A stretch of DNA of 64,000 nt from Siderastrea siderea (Eukaryota > Cnidaria > Anthozoa > Scleractinia > Rhizangiidae): the NCBI GenBank assembly GCA_964030785.1, contig OZ034979.1, forward strand, positions 35,769,984 through 35,833,983, given 5' to 3'. The position numbers were made by a program, and so were the translations under genes. Under the pieces are notes generated by a model that was not told the origin of the DNA, did no database searches, and was given only the letters and a program-made list of their open reading frames with translations. Positions 10,321-21,725 of the stretch are shown one piece after another; position 1 is the stretch's first letter, and the number at the start of each line of letters is the position of its first letter.

Positions 10321-10508
10321 AGTCGAGTAACATTCCGCGGCACCAGGTGTTGAATTGCCGAAACAGGAACCATGATATTGTTGTGAGGCTTCGGGTTGCA
10401 TTTGTATTCTGTATCGCCAACCTTTCGACAATGCACACTCCTCTTAGAAAAACATTTTACCGAGCAAAACAAGAACAGAAAAAAAATAAGACAGAAACAT
10501 TTCTTCAT
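10321..10508 (-). CDS. LRR-EGF receptor exon 1: signal peptide and LRR N-cap
   Basis: The ATG at 10508 opens a frame with Lys-Lys followed by a strongly hydrophobic stretch (FCLIFFLFLF), a good signal peptide. A Cys-containing N-cap follows and ends NVTRL. The donor is CT|GTAAGC at 10320, phase 2, matching the phase of the next LRR exon so that Leu-Asp-Leu is created at the junction. Confidence 0.8.
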
Positions 10509-10848
10509 GTTTACGCTCTAGGCCCTGAACGCAAACATTTGTGTTTCGTCGGCTAATGATGTCATAAATAACTCAGTTGATGAAAAACGTCATGACAACG
10601 CACATAAACGCGCTAACATGCCAATCGAATCAGTGGTGACTTTTACGGGGACTCTGAAAAGGAATCGTTGGCGAGTAGGAAGGAACATGCGAGTCAAACC
10701 TCTTTGTTTCAAGAATACACATAAAAGTGGATATATTTGCACTATGTACTTTCTAATATTTCTTCCTTTATTTTCCAACTGAGCTCGCGCGTTAGCTCGT
10801 TAGAATAGTTAATTAAAGCAGTTTTTTTTCTAGAACGTTTGATCGTTT

Positions 10849-10999
10849 GATCTGACTACGTAAAAATATTTAACTTTGCAAGACATCGACACGACACTGG
10901 TAGAACTTCAACGCTATACGGCTTCAATCCTGCCTGTTGAAGCTCTATCAGTGTCGTGTTGATGTTTTGCAAAGTTAAATCTTTTTACGTAGTCAGATC
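10849..10999. mobile_element. Near-perfect foldback MITE, ~65-bp arms
   Basis: gatctgactacgtaaaaata pairs with the inverted right end gatctgactacgtaaaaaga. Pairing continues through aactttgcaa, cacgacact and gaacttcaac. 151 bp, loop about 20 bp. Confidence 0.8.
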
Positions 11000-11317
11000 A
11001 GCCTTGCTGCTATGTTTGTCATTTGAATTTTTCAATACCCGGCCGTTCTAAATATTTACTAAATTTCAAAACCCCGTTTAAGAAAAGTGATTCAGTTCTT
11101 TGTTTGCTCGACTTAAACCTCCGAAATACAAATGTTTTTACGCAAACAAGGTTGTGTTATTTTCCCCATTAGTTAATTAGCCATTTATTTATGTCCCTAT
11201 ATTAAAATAATTTAAAATCGCTGTTACAGCCTATCACAATACGTCTCTGTTTCTGTTTTTTTTTTGTTGGGGGGGGGGGGTTCTTTGTGGTTTTTCTACG
11301 TTTTCGCTCGTGGTCCT

Positions 11318-11449
11318 TATTGTCCACAAAATTGTGGATTTATCAACTGAGTTGATAAGGTAATCTAACGTCAGCTTTCAATCTCTTTACGATGGCCAAT
11401 TTACAGTTATCAACTCAGTTGATAAATCCAAAATTTTGTGTTTAACGTC

Positions 11450-11482
<33 letters not shown>

Positions 11483-11503
11483 GTAGCCCCCTTGCTTGTC
11501 CTT
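11318..11503. mobile_element. Dispersed repeat family Y, copy 2
   Basis: It carries two inverted copies of ttatcaactgagttgataa flanking cagctttcaatctctttac. The same ttatcaactcag block occurs at 25625-25790. Confidence 0.6.
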
Positions 11504-12267
11504 ATTATCCGATTGGTCGTGTCTTCATTTGGAGAAATTAAATATAACTAATAAATAATATGAATTTAAATAAAATACTGAAGAAACAAATAATTGTATG
11601 CCACCTTCTGGTATGCAACCATGGAGATACTAACATAGGCCCGCAATGCGTGCAGAACCGACGAAGTGTTGGTTCGTCTTGAAAAGAAAGCAAGCGAGGC
11701 GTGCGTGATTGCAGGTTCAATAACATTCACGCATCTGTAACAGCAAGTTGCAGCAAAAGTGCGTAACTGTAACTAACGCTGAAATTTGACCAACTGAAAA
11801 AGCGAACAATACCCTGGAAAGGAGGTCAACTGAATTATTCACCCTCTCCTCACCAAACATAGCCCCACAGACTACGCCCATGACCTCATGCATTCTGCAC
11901 ACAAGATCATTTTTCGCTGTCTTTTGGTCAGCCTTCCTCAAAACCCTGAACAAAAAAGCCATCACAATTCTCAAAACAGACGCATTTCAAAAAACGGGTG
12001 ATAAATTTCCCAATATAAAGTAACCACATCTTTACGATTGATCAGCATGGGCACTGTTACAGCCCAAAAGAATTGAACTTTTTCCCATGCCTAGGAACCA
12101 CGCTTTGTGCACAGTTTCCTTTAATCATGCCATGGGCTCCTTAAGCCAAATTGTGAATGCAAATACGAAATAAATCATTGCTGCGTACAGGATACAAGAA
12201 AGCGCATTATAGGCATTTACCAGTCGTTTTAACCCACTCCACCCTCGATAAATGTTTTTACTTGGCT

Positions 12268-12549
12268 CAACGTGCCGTGCTAACTGGCGTAACGAAAATT
12301 GTGACAGTATTTTGCCCTTTGCGTTACCGAATGACGTAATGTTTAAAATCTGATGACTCAGCTCATCTGTCTTATCGCTTTGTATATTTAATTGTGTTGA
12401 ATGAAACTAAAAAAATAAATGTCGATACAAATTTTTCCACAACTGAACATGCTTTTACCGAGAGTTGTGAGGGATATATTTATATACTGTTGTGAAAAGG
12501 GCACTATAAAAACGTGATTATCGTTAAAGACAAACACATCGTTAGAATC
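12268..12549. repeat. Promoter-like tandem duplication, copy 1
   Basis: A 282-bp unit containing tgacgtaat (CRE-like), tgactca (AP-1-like) and cactataaaaa (TATA-like), repeated immediately downstream. No exon was recognised behind it. Confidence 0.65.
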
Positions 12550-12816
12550 TCAACGTGCTAACCAGCGTGACGAAAATTGTGACAGTATTTTGTCTTTTGC
12601 GTTACCGAATGAAGTAATGTTTAAAATCTGATGACTCAGCTCATCTGTCTTATCACTTTGAATAATTTGTTGAATTAAAATTAAAATTTAAAGATAAATT
12701 TTGTCCTCAACTGAACATGCCGTTACCGAGAGCTGTGAGCTATGTATTTATATACTGTTGAGAATCTGGCACTATAAAAACAGATTATCGATTAAGACAA
12801 ACACACCGTCAGAATC
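12550..12816. repeat. Promoter-like tandem duplication, copy 2
   Basis: This repeats copy 1 with about 85-90 percent identity. The AP-1-like tgactca and TATA-like cactataaaaa are retained; the CRE-like site is changed to tgaagtaat. Confidence 0.65.
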
Positions 12817-13644
12817 AGGAGAAATTAGTAAAAAGGCAAAGTCGTCGGTTTATCTCAAACGCGTTAAAGCATGACTTATGACGTAATCGTTAAATCCGGT
12901 TTGCTCTTCCGGAGTCAGCAAGTCAGTGTCTCGAACTCTAAAATCGAACAAATCGGTTCAAAATCAAAACTAAAGCAGAAAAATTAGAAAGACTAACTGG
13001 TATATCTTTCTGTGCCGCTTATACTATCCAAGAAGATCCAGCCCAGTGTAGTAATTCATTTCCCACCTGCGAATAACCTTTCTTACCGCTGGCAGCTAGA
13101 TACTTTCCAAGTATTAAACATAACCACAACAACATACACCAGAATTTTCCTCTCATAACATTTACTGTGAAAGATTCTATCCTTACGATGTCTCAGCAAC
13201 ACTTTGGTCCCACCAGCATCAACAGTGCCACTGGACTTCACCTCCTGTTATTATCAGTCCTCCTTGCTTTCTTTCACTAGTATTGCACAGATATTTCAGT
13301 CCGGCCAAAGCCAACACTGCTCGATGAACGTGTGCTTCTATACCTACGATACTTTTTATGTGGACCCTTGTCCTATCGTGCGTGTGTGTGTGTACTAATC
13401 GATGTCTGTGTACAACTTCTTCTCTATATGTTCAGCGGTCAGCACAAAATTATACTACAACACAGTCGAAGCAAATCTTCCACCAAGCCTCCGTCACCTT
13501 TCTTGACCTGCCAATTCAAAATAGCGACTCGGCCATAGCGAAATATACACCTTGTGAGCCTTACACGACGTATTTTGACCGACCAAACGAGTCGACCCTC
13601 TTGTCACGACTGCTCTAACTCGACTTCGTCGGTTAATAAGGAAC

Positions 13645-13656
13645 GCGGAATTTCCC
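13645..13656. repeat. Target-site duplication of foldback element (left)
   Basis: GCGGAATTTCCC immediately precedes the AACCTCG terminus and is repeated exactly at 16681-16692. Confidence 0.8.
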
Positions 13657-16600
13657 AACCTCGTCCCCAGGGTCTTCTCGGCTTCCAATATGGCGGCGGG
13701 TCGGGAGAAGACCCTGGCACACAGCAAATCACGTGTCTCCAACGAGGATGGAGATGTATTCAAAATGGCGGCTAAGGCGAAAAGGGTGAGAAGAACTGGG
13801 TACGAAATGCTAAGGTGAAGATAAACAAAATGGCGGAAAAAGCTGAAGTTCAGTTCAAGAAAAAATAGGAAAAACAGACACGTTTTGCATGTAAGAGTCT
13901 TAGGAACACGGCAAAGTGTTAGAGGTCTTGTTTTTGCTGTTCATTGTTTCTTTTTTGTTATTTTAAAGTTAAGAATAATGGGTTTGAGCGTACTCGCCTG
14001 CCGAACTCCGTACCGCCAGTTGATTCAATGTTGCTCAAATGAACATATTATATAATTTTTTGATTCATGAGGCTTTTGGCAATAAATTGTCTTATCGTTA
14101 CATTGTTACAAATCCGTCCTTCTTAAATATTGTTAGAAATCCGACCTTCTTAAAATTATGTGCTTCATCTTTAGACTTTTAAAATATATCAGGCTCAGAC
14201 TAAGCTTAAAATATAAATCTTATGGAGTGAGCTTAGGCCTTAAATAAAACTAGTGCTACAAAATATTTATTCTACATGGCTTACATCTCAGTGAGTTCAG
14301 TGGAAATGACTCATTTATGGAAATGACTCATTAATTTTTGATCTGGCATATTCCAGGTGCTGCTTTGGAGGCAGTGATAATCATTTTGGCTTTCTTGAAT
14401 TTATTTGTGCCCATTCCTTGTGCTACAGTTTTGCTTGTACAGTTGCAGATCTCCAGGCTTTGTCGCTTTCAATATTGTTTTCTACACTTTAGTTTCAGTA
14501 AGTCTCAGTAAATACTAGAACTGAGGAGAATGTGAGACTGTAAATAATGAAGATAGATAAAGTCCTCTTTGCATGTTAGACCAGTTCTAGGAATAATATT
14601 CCCAGGTTTGAAAAATTTTCTGCTTAACAACTTCAATCAGTTGAGTTATCTGGGTGTAGTTTGAAAGTGTTTGAAAAATTTAAATCAATGGGAAAGAGAG
14701 GATTTCAGGAGAGAAAAAGATTTCATGAAGTTTTGAAATAGGAATTTGTAGTTTAAGGCCTTTAAGCCCCTGTAGTGACAAACAAACATCTAATTTCTCC
14801 TTACAATATCACTACTTGTTCAAACATACAGGCCCTGAGAATAAAGGAAATGATCACCAAAATTAAAATGTCTGGATGTTTATGTGAATTCTCTCAAGTA
14901 GTACCATAAGACATTTACGGAGAATAGTGAGGAGAACATGTTTGTTGATATCGGGACCTAAAGTTAAGAACAAGGAAAGGAATATCATAATTGACTGCTA
15001 TCAACCTGGGGTGCACTTATGTGGATATCAGTTTTTGATGGTCTCTTAAAATGATTTCCCATCTCATGTCTCTACTTTAAAACTATTCTCATGTCAATCT
15101 AAGCCAATAGAGGTTCAAAGAAATAACAAGTCATCCTAAAAAAGTGGGATTTGTAACTTAAGGTTATGTGCTGATCAATTCGAAAATCTTCAACATCCCC
15201 CCCTCCCCTCCAGGCATACCTCAGACATTTGGCTACATGTATTTTCCTTGCCCGAGGAGTAGGGAATTTGATGCAAAGGTCCTGTGTGTATCACTCGGTC
15301 AGTTGTACGATAATTCTATCAGTTGAATATTACCCCGTCAGTAATGTGCATTACTTGGTCACTTGTGTAACCTTTCTGTCAGTTGCATGTTGCAAGTTGC
15401 AGTTGCAAGTTGTGCATCACTTGGTCAGTTGTGCATTTTTCTGCCAGTTCTGTGTCATTCAGTGGGTTGCATGATAATGCTGTCAGTTGTGCATTACTCA
15501 GTCAGTTGTGTACTTCTCTGTCAGTTGTGCATTACTCAATCAGTTGTGTATTACCCAGTCAGTTGTCTCAGACTCGGTCAGTTGTGTTACACTCAGTCAG
15601 TTGGATGATAATTCCGTGAGTTGTTTATTACTCCGTCAGTTGTGTACTATTCCATCACTTGTGTACTACTCCCTCAGGTGAGTTCAATCCTCTCTTTCCC
15701 ATTTCTATTTTTGAAACACTTTCAAACTTCACCCAGCTGCAGGCTACTCAATTGATTGGAGTTGTTAAGCAGAAAATTTTTTCAAACCTGGAAATATTAT
15801 CCCCAGAACTGTTAAAATGCTTTATTTTTCCCTTGGTTACAGTCTCACAATCTCCTCAGTTCTAGTGTTTAATGTGACTCACTGAAGCTAAAGTGTAGAA
15901 AACAATATTGAAAGTGACAAGGCCCTGGAGTTCTACAACTGTACAAGCAAAACTGTAGCGCAAAGAATGGGCACAAATAAATTCAACAAAGTCAAAATGA
16001 TTATCACTGCCTCCAAAGCAGCACCTGGAATATGCCAGATCAAAAATTAATGAGTCATTTCCACTGAACTCACAGAGATGTAAGCCATGTAGAATAAATA
16101 TTTTGTAGCACTAGTTTTATTTAAGGCCTATCCTCACTCCATAAGATTTGATATCTTTTAAAAGTCTAAAGATGAAGCACATAATTTTAAGAAGGTCGGA
16201 TTTATAACAATATTTAAGAAGGACGGATTTGTAACAATGTAACGATAAGACAATTTATTGCCTAAAGCCTCATGAATCAAAAATATAATATGTTCATTTT
16301 GAGCAACATTGAATCAACTAGCGGTACGGAGTTCGGCAGTCGAGTACGCTCAAACCCATTATTCTTAACTTTAAAATAACAAAAAAGAAACAATGAACAG
16401 CAAAAACAAGACCTCTAACACTTTGCCGTATTCCTAAGACTCTTACATGCAAAACGTGTCTGTTTTTCCTATTTTTTCTTGAACTGAACTTCAGCTTTTT
16501 CTGCCATTTTGTTTATCTTTACCTTAGCATTTCGTACCCAGTTCTTCTCACCCTTTTCGCCGTAGCCGCCATTTTGAATACATCTCCATCCTCGTTGGAG

Positions 16601-16680
16601 ACACGTGATCTGCTGTGTGCCAGGGTCTTCTCCCGACCCGCCGCCATATTGGAAGCCGAGAAGACCCTGGGGACGAGGTT
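13657..16680. mobile_element. 3.0-kb foldback transposon with ~1-kb inverted arms
   Basis: The left arm (13657 to about 14707) and right arm (about 15680-16680) are inverted copies over about 1 kb. Termini are AACCTCGTCCCC and its complement, bordered by a 12-bp direct repeat. Each arm end can also fold on itself (ccagggtcttctc with gagaagaccctgg). The arms carry CAAAATGGCGGC-type motifs. The roughly 970-bp centre has no recognisable transposase and holds a cagtcagtt-rich tandem repeat. The long duplication fits a Mutator- or Foldback-like mechanism, but family is not established. It sits between the LRR-EGF gene and the synaptophysin-like start codon. Confidence 0.88.
15270..15680. repeat. 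Tandem repeat in foldback spacer
   Basis: About 18 diverged units of roughly 18-22 bp, typified by cagtcagttgtgtattactc. All three forward frames stay open for 60-80 codons because of the repeat. They show no other sign of coding. Confidence 0.7.
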
Positions 16681-16692
16681 GCGGAATTTCCC
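16681..16692. repeat. Target-site duplication of foldback element (right)
   Basis: GCGGAATTTCCC follows the GACGAGGTT terminus and matches 13645-13656 exactly. Confidence 0.8.
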
Positions 16693-16825
16693 TCCCCACC
16701 TCGACACCACATAACTAGTTCCAGTCCTCTTAGTCGTTTTGTCAGATAGCAGACATACAACCTGTGCGATCGGCTTGGATAGCGAGCGGTTGCTGTGCGA
16801 AGTTCCCAAACATAGTTCCGGAATA

Positions 16826-16903
16826 ATGGCTCTGCTCTATCGAGGGGAATCACGAATCAAGATTTTAAGACATCCTGTTTTCTGGATGAAGGTCGTAGAA
16901 ATT
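16826..16903 (+). CDS. Synaptophysin-like exon 1
   Basis: The ATG at 16826 starts MALLYRGESRIKILRHPVFW and the exon ends KVVEI before GTAAGT at 16904. It is 26 codons, phase 0. The Pro-Val-Phe motif just before helix 1 corresponds to the conserved PLGFVK segment of synaptophysins. Confidence 0.83.
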
Positions 16904-18344
16904 GTAAGTATAAAGTTGTTATGTCGCTTCTCGCCCTATGACGCTCGAGCGCTCGAGCGCGCGAACACAAATATCAACATTATGAATATTTCGTGACAAT
17001 TGCATAAGCTTACATACTACACAGTAGTGTAGATGATTAAAAACAACATTGACTTCGTGTGGTCGAAATCCTGTGGAGTTGTAAGTGAAGTGCTAACCAC
17101 TGGAAGAAAATATGTTGCATTGCACACCTTTTACAGCATTTAAGCGAAAGTGAGAGGGCCCACTTAACATAAGCTCCGGATACTACATCAGTAATAATTA
17201 GCTTACAAAAACAGCTTCAGCAAGTCTAGTCCGTTTATGTCCAATTGGGACCTTGTTTATCGCCGTAGAATTCGGCTTTTCTTGCAGGTTTTCTAAACAA
17301 AACCCTAAATATGCAAGCTATAGCAATTAAATCGTTTTGTTTCAAATAAAGTATGTCTATGTCATGATTATGTCTCTACCTGTGTTAATAATTATGCTTC
17401 TTCAGCTTAACTTGATCTGAGGGTTAAAATATAGATTTGACCTCGACACGTCATACTATCCGCTTCCTTGTAACAGCGCGAGCAAGCTGAAAATAGACTC
17501 ACCTTTATTTCATTTTTCTCAATGTTCTTCCAAATTCTTAACCCTTCGCGTACTTTATTGATTATTTATGTTATATATGTTCTTCAAGGTTTTTAATCAC
17601 AATTATAATTTATTGCGCCATTGTAAATGTTTGTTTATTTTAAGCAAAACATGTCTTGGCAGGACGTTTAACCTTCTATTTATTAAATCCTGAAAGGTTA
17701 GCTATTATCCAGTTGCAAATTCTTTTTATTTCTTGAAACCAAACTCAAGGTGCGCTTGCTTAATAAAGTTAAGGAAATCTTGAGTTATTATGTCCTCTAA
17801 ATTAGTGTCTCAATGTTGTGATGCTAAAAGATAATGTTTGACGATTTAATGGCAATTTTAATGACTTAATGATAATTTTCAAGTGCCGTATTTTGGGCAG
17901 CATTGGTCTCGGGTGACGCTCCTCTAAATAACAAACCTTAATGTTGGGAGTAAGGCAGTCTAGGATTTCAGATTGTATAAAGGTCAACTAGCGAGTGTCG
18001 CAATCACTACTGCCTGGTGAAATTACTATTTCAGTATTATGGTAATCTACAGCACACATGTAAAACTACATCACTTGGGTATATAAAGCTTAAATTTAGC
18101 CCCATGCTACACTTGCTCAAAGTGACTGCTATCAAACACACAGCACAATTATAAGTACATTGTAAAGCAGTTTTCCCCCCCCCCCTGCCCTCCCAGGTAT
18201 CCTATTATTGTTATAATCGTACGTATCTATAACAAAATGCTCGATTGTGATTGGTTCTCCACGTGCCTATTTGATACGTAATTGAAGGGTGATCACGTGG
18301 GTGTCCAATAACAGCTGTCCAATTTGAACCTTTTTGTAATTGGA

Positions 18345-19462
18345 TACCGTGTGGCACTATATTTTTGCAGGTTCTAATTTTTGCGATTTTTGCGGTTTTT
18401 TTTTTCACGATCCGCAAAAAAAAGTTCCCATGAAAAAAATTTCCCACAAAAATTTTCTCCACTGTCGAAATTACATGCAAACATCGTCTTCGTTTAAGTG
18501 TAATGTAAAATTATGTTAATGGCTGACTCTTTTCTATAGAAACAAAACAAAATTAAAAAAGCATTCAGAAATAAAATGATGAAATTGAAATTCTGAAGGT
18601 ACTCTATTGATTATCTGAAAACGTGTTATGCAACTGCTGGTCTCACCCCAGGGGGGGTACTCCGGACTTCAAGTGACGGGGATGATCGAAGGATTTTTTT
18701 GGGTTTGAAATTTTCGATTCCGGGATTTTTTTGGGTATGAAGATTTGGCAGGTATTTTTTGGGTGGCTTGATTTAAGTATGGATTTTTTTGGGTATTCAA
18801 AATGATCTGAAGATTCATGGTAGTGCCCATGTATCCCGGCCGCGTAGTTCCGCAAATAAAGTACAACCAAACTTGTTCTTGCCCGGGTAGTCTTGTTTTG
18901 TTTAGAGTTGTCATTCATAATGTTGTTGTTGATCTGAAGATGTTCTTGGGTGTCCCTAGTGTTGTTAGAATGACTACCAGATAAGGAAAGGATAAAATCA
19001 TCTGGTATGATGAATTATAACCAAATACAAACATTCAATTTCTAGTGGTTTTTTTTTTTCGTGTTAGATCATTTAATCCTTTCTGGAAATTAAGGCTCGG
19101 AATTTCGGCATGGGATTTTTTTGGGGTAAATGTTTGGTCCAGGGATTTTTTTAGGTTTTGTTGGAAGCCCTAGGGATTTTTTTGGGTATTGATTTTTGCC
19201 CCCATTCGATCATCCCCGTCACTTGAAACTCGGAGTACCCCCCCTGGGGGTCTCACCAAGGAGCCCATGTTCACCTGCATTTGATGACCTTTGATTGTTT
19301 TTACTCATGAAATGAGAATGTTATAATTCCGAATTGAAGGTGACTTCCTGACAATTGCAAAAATTAATTCCCAGCAAGAAAAATCAGGTTCTACCAATCG
19401 CAAAAATTAGTTACCGCAAAAAACAAAATTAAACTCCCACAAAAATTTAGTGCTACACGGTA
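18345..19462. mobile_element. MITE family X copy 1 (split by a nested hAT-type MITE)
   Basis: It opens taccgtgtggcactatattt and closes with the inverted end gtgctacacggta. Subterminal ttttgcgat motifs repeat. The 602-bp block 18647-19248 interrupts it. Family X copy 2 is at 20163-20579. Located in synaptophysin-like intron 1. Confidence 0.75.
18647..19248. mobile_element. hAT-type MITE nested in family X
   Basis: Perfect 17-bp inverted ends CCCAGGGGGGGTACTCC are flanked by the exact 8-bp repeat GGTCTCAC (18639-18646 and 19249-19256). The ends then pair through caagtgacggggatgatcga. An 8-bp duplication is typical of hAT elements. The interior repeats ggatttttttgggt about nine times and is non-coding. 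Confidence 0.87.
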
Positions 19463-20162
19463 GGTGTTATCGGACAACTACACTGCGCACACGTCAATCA
19501 GGTGCACTGAAATGGGTTCTTTTTATAGCTGTTTCTCCACTGCTTGCAAAACTGATAATAAAAAATATATCCCCGAAGGGCACGTAGATTTTCTCATCTC
19601 ACATTTTGTTAGAGATACAATTAATTGGTAGCTGGACTTGGTGTCGTACAATTCAGGGGTAATTGTGCTCATAATTCCAAATCATCCTTGCCCTACATGC
19701 TCGGCCGATTTAAAATTACTCACCCGATTACTCCCTGAACTGTACTCCACTCAGTCCAATTACCAATTGCCTACCGTCTGTTCAGCTGTCTGTTTGTTTA
19801 CTGTGCTCGTATTTTCTATATTTTTACTGATTTAGTTTCGTTGGTGCTGGGGTGTCATAGTAGCTATTTAATTTTTTTGTATATTGTGCTTTGTTAATCA
19901 TTCACTTAGTTGTCAATAGGAGCTGTCTTACTCCCAGACTTCATGTTTCTTCATTGTTGTGTGGTTTAATTTAGGTGCATGACTGAACGTTATCACGACA
20001 GTAACACCCACTATCGAGATCCCTGCTGGATGTCTGGAACTTAAACTCGTCTCCCATGGTTTGATGACCGGGGCTTTTATAGTTGGCTGTCTCAAAACAT
20101 CTGGCACATTTTTTTAGTCTGTTCAAGATGACATGAGACTACCAGTCATGAACGTCCGCACT

Positions 20163-20579
20163 ACTGTGTGGTACTAAATTTTTGCGGGAGTTTAATTTTG
20201 CGAATGGGCGATTTTTTGTGTTTTGTAGGAACTAATTTTTGCGATTGGGAAAAACTGGTTTTTCTTGCTGGAAATTAATTTTTGCGATTTTTTAACAGTT
20301 AAATAATCGTAGTGTACCAACTGCAATTTCATCGTTCTATTTCTGAATGTTTTGTTTCTAATTTCGTTTTGTTTCTGAACGAAAGAGGCAATTTAAGTAA
20401 ATGGCATGGGCGCCAACATGATTCTACATTTCATGTAAAAGGCAATGTTTGTATATATCTTTGACAGTGGAGTAAATTTTGCGGAGAAAATTTATGCGGG
20501 AAATTTTTTTTGCGGATCATGAAAAGTACCGCAAAAATCGCAAAAAATAGAACCTGCAAAATTTAGTGCCACACGGTAT
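20163..20579. mobile_element. MITE family X copy 2 (inverted relative to copy 1)
   Basis: Ends tactgtgtggtactaaattt and gtgccacacggta, with several ttttgcgatt motifs. About 415 bp, uninterrupted. Its right end lies about 100 bp upstream of synaptophysin-like exon 2. Confidence 0.75.
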
Positions 20580-20676
20580 ATAAATTTATTTATAATAATT
20601 AATTATAATAATAATTATTATTTTATTTCTTCGTGAAGGTAACATTATAGTAACATATTTTTGGTATTATTTACAG

Positions 20677-20982
20677 GTCCTTGCATTAATTATTTTCCCA
20701 CTATGCGTGACATACAATGACAAGGGAGGGATCTACATGTTGAACAGCACTAACAGTCTCAACATCACTGTCAAATACCCTTTTGATTACAATAATGATA
20801 CTGTGGTCTACACCGATGAAGATGCCCCACTAAATAACTTCAACTTTGACCCTGCCATTAAAGTTTGTGCTCAACTTTTTGTTGGTGTCACTGTGGTAAC
20901 ATGCATTACTGCTATAGCAACATTGTTGGTGTCCTGTGCAATACATAGAAATGAGCGTGTGGCGAACAAAACTTTGATTGCT
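20677..20982 (+). CDS. Synaptophysin-like exon 2
   Basis: 102 codons, acceptor TTATTTACAG, donor GTAAGT, phase 0. It encodes most of helix 1, the glycosylatable lumenal loop (sequons at residues 49 and 55, ITVKYPF at 56-62) and helix 2 (about 89-115) followed by basic HRNER. Confidence 0.88.
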
Positions 20983-21680
20983 GTAAGTACATGCAATTTT
21001 GTTTTTATCTTATGATTGCCTTGGTGCAAGAGGGTGACTGAATAACAATTGTGACCCAAAAATTAAAATTAATTAAAAAATATTAGACATGTCTTGTGTG
21101 TCAATTTTTTTATTCATATGTTAATTTTTGCTTGAAATGGAAATTTTCAAGGAATATCTGTCCACCATAAGAACACCTGTCATTCTTAAAGAACCCAGCA
21201 TGATGCGGTCCTAGACGGTCCTATCCCTGCTGTGTTGTAGTCATTTTCAGGCCCTGAGTTCCTAGCCATCTTCACTGTATTAGCCGGCTATGAATGCTGG
21301 TTGCCTAGTTATTTAAAAGTTACAACCCTGTTGCTATGTTGAAATCCTTACAAATCTAAGCTTGAGGTGTAAAATAAATGAAAAGAATGTGTTAAATGCA
21401 AAAGAGAGTCTGAATGAGAAAGCTGGGCAGGTTTTGGGTGTTTGTTTATTGCTTCAAATATTCATTTTTTTTATTTGTTTGTTTATTTGTTCATTTCTGA
21501 GACAAAATCATGTCTTGCCCCCCACTTATGCCAAACTAACGTATTTGTTAATGTTAAAGCTAAATTATGCGGTCAAACAAACTTTTGAAGGAAACTGTTA
21601 GAAGCCATTATTATTTGGATCCTCAATTTATGATATTTATGTAATATTATTCCTGACCATGAAATCAAGTCAGACATGAG

Positions 21681-21718
21681 TTCATAGCCAACGAGGTGTA
21701 TATCACCGAGTTGGCTAT
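21681..21718. repeat. Short perfect hairpin
   Basis: catagccaac and gttggctatg flank gaggtgtatatcaccga; the stem is at least 10 bp plus gaggtg/caccga pairing. It is in synaptophysin-like intron 2. Confidence 0.55.
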
Positions 21719-21725
21719 GAAATCA

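Larger units (their letters stand above)
503..10508 (-). other. LRR-EGF single-pass receptor gene, 11 exons (gene span)
   Basis: Spliced by eye, the 11 exons give 1,362 nt, exactly 453 codons plus stop. Domains: signal peptide (about 1-20), LRR N-cap with Cys (about 26-60), LRR segments (63-136, each begun by an NLS or DLS motif), LRR C-cap (137-187, WDCSC plus two later Cys), four EGF domains (187-362, each starting D-x-[ND]-E-C, typical of calcium-binding EGF), one helix (370-392), and a 61-residue tail rich in Glu/Asp. LRR exons join in phase 2 and EGF exons are 1-1 symmetrical, the usual pattern for exon duplication and shuffling. Family knowledge suggests a type I cell-surface recognition or adhesion receptor; the ligand is unknown. 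I do not recognise an ortholog. Oddity: the last intron seems to use a GC donor. A minus-strand AATAAA lies at 435-440, 63 nt past the stop. Extra LRR exons could hide in the 1.3-kb first intron. Confidence 0.82.
10509..13656. other. Intergenic region, no gene recognised
   Basis: Upstream of the LRR-EGF start codon and left of the foldback element. It holds a foldback MITE (10849-10999), a family Y repeat, a G13 run near 11268 and a promoter-like tandem duplication (12268-12816). Short open frames here show no recognisable domain. Confidence 0.5.

Noticed and set aside
15229..15681. Overlapping Cys/Val/Ser-rich frames in all three forward frames
   Set aside because: By-product of the cagtcagtt-type tandem repeat in the foldback spacer.
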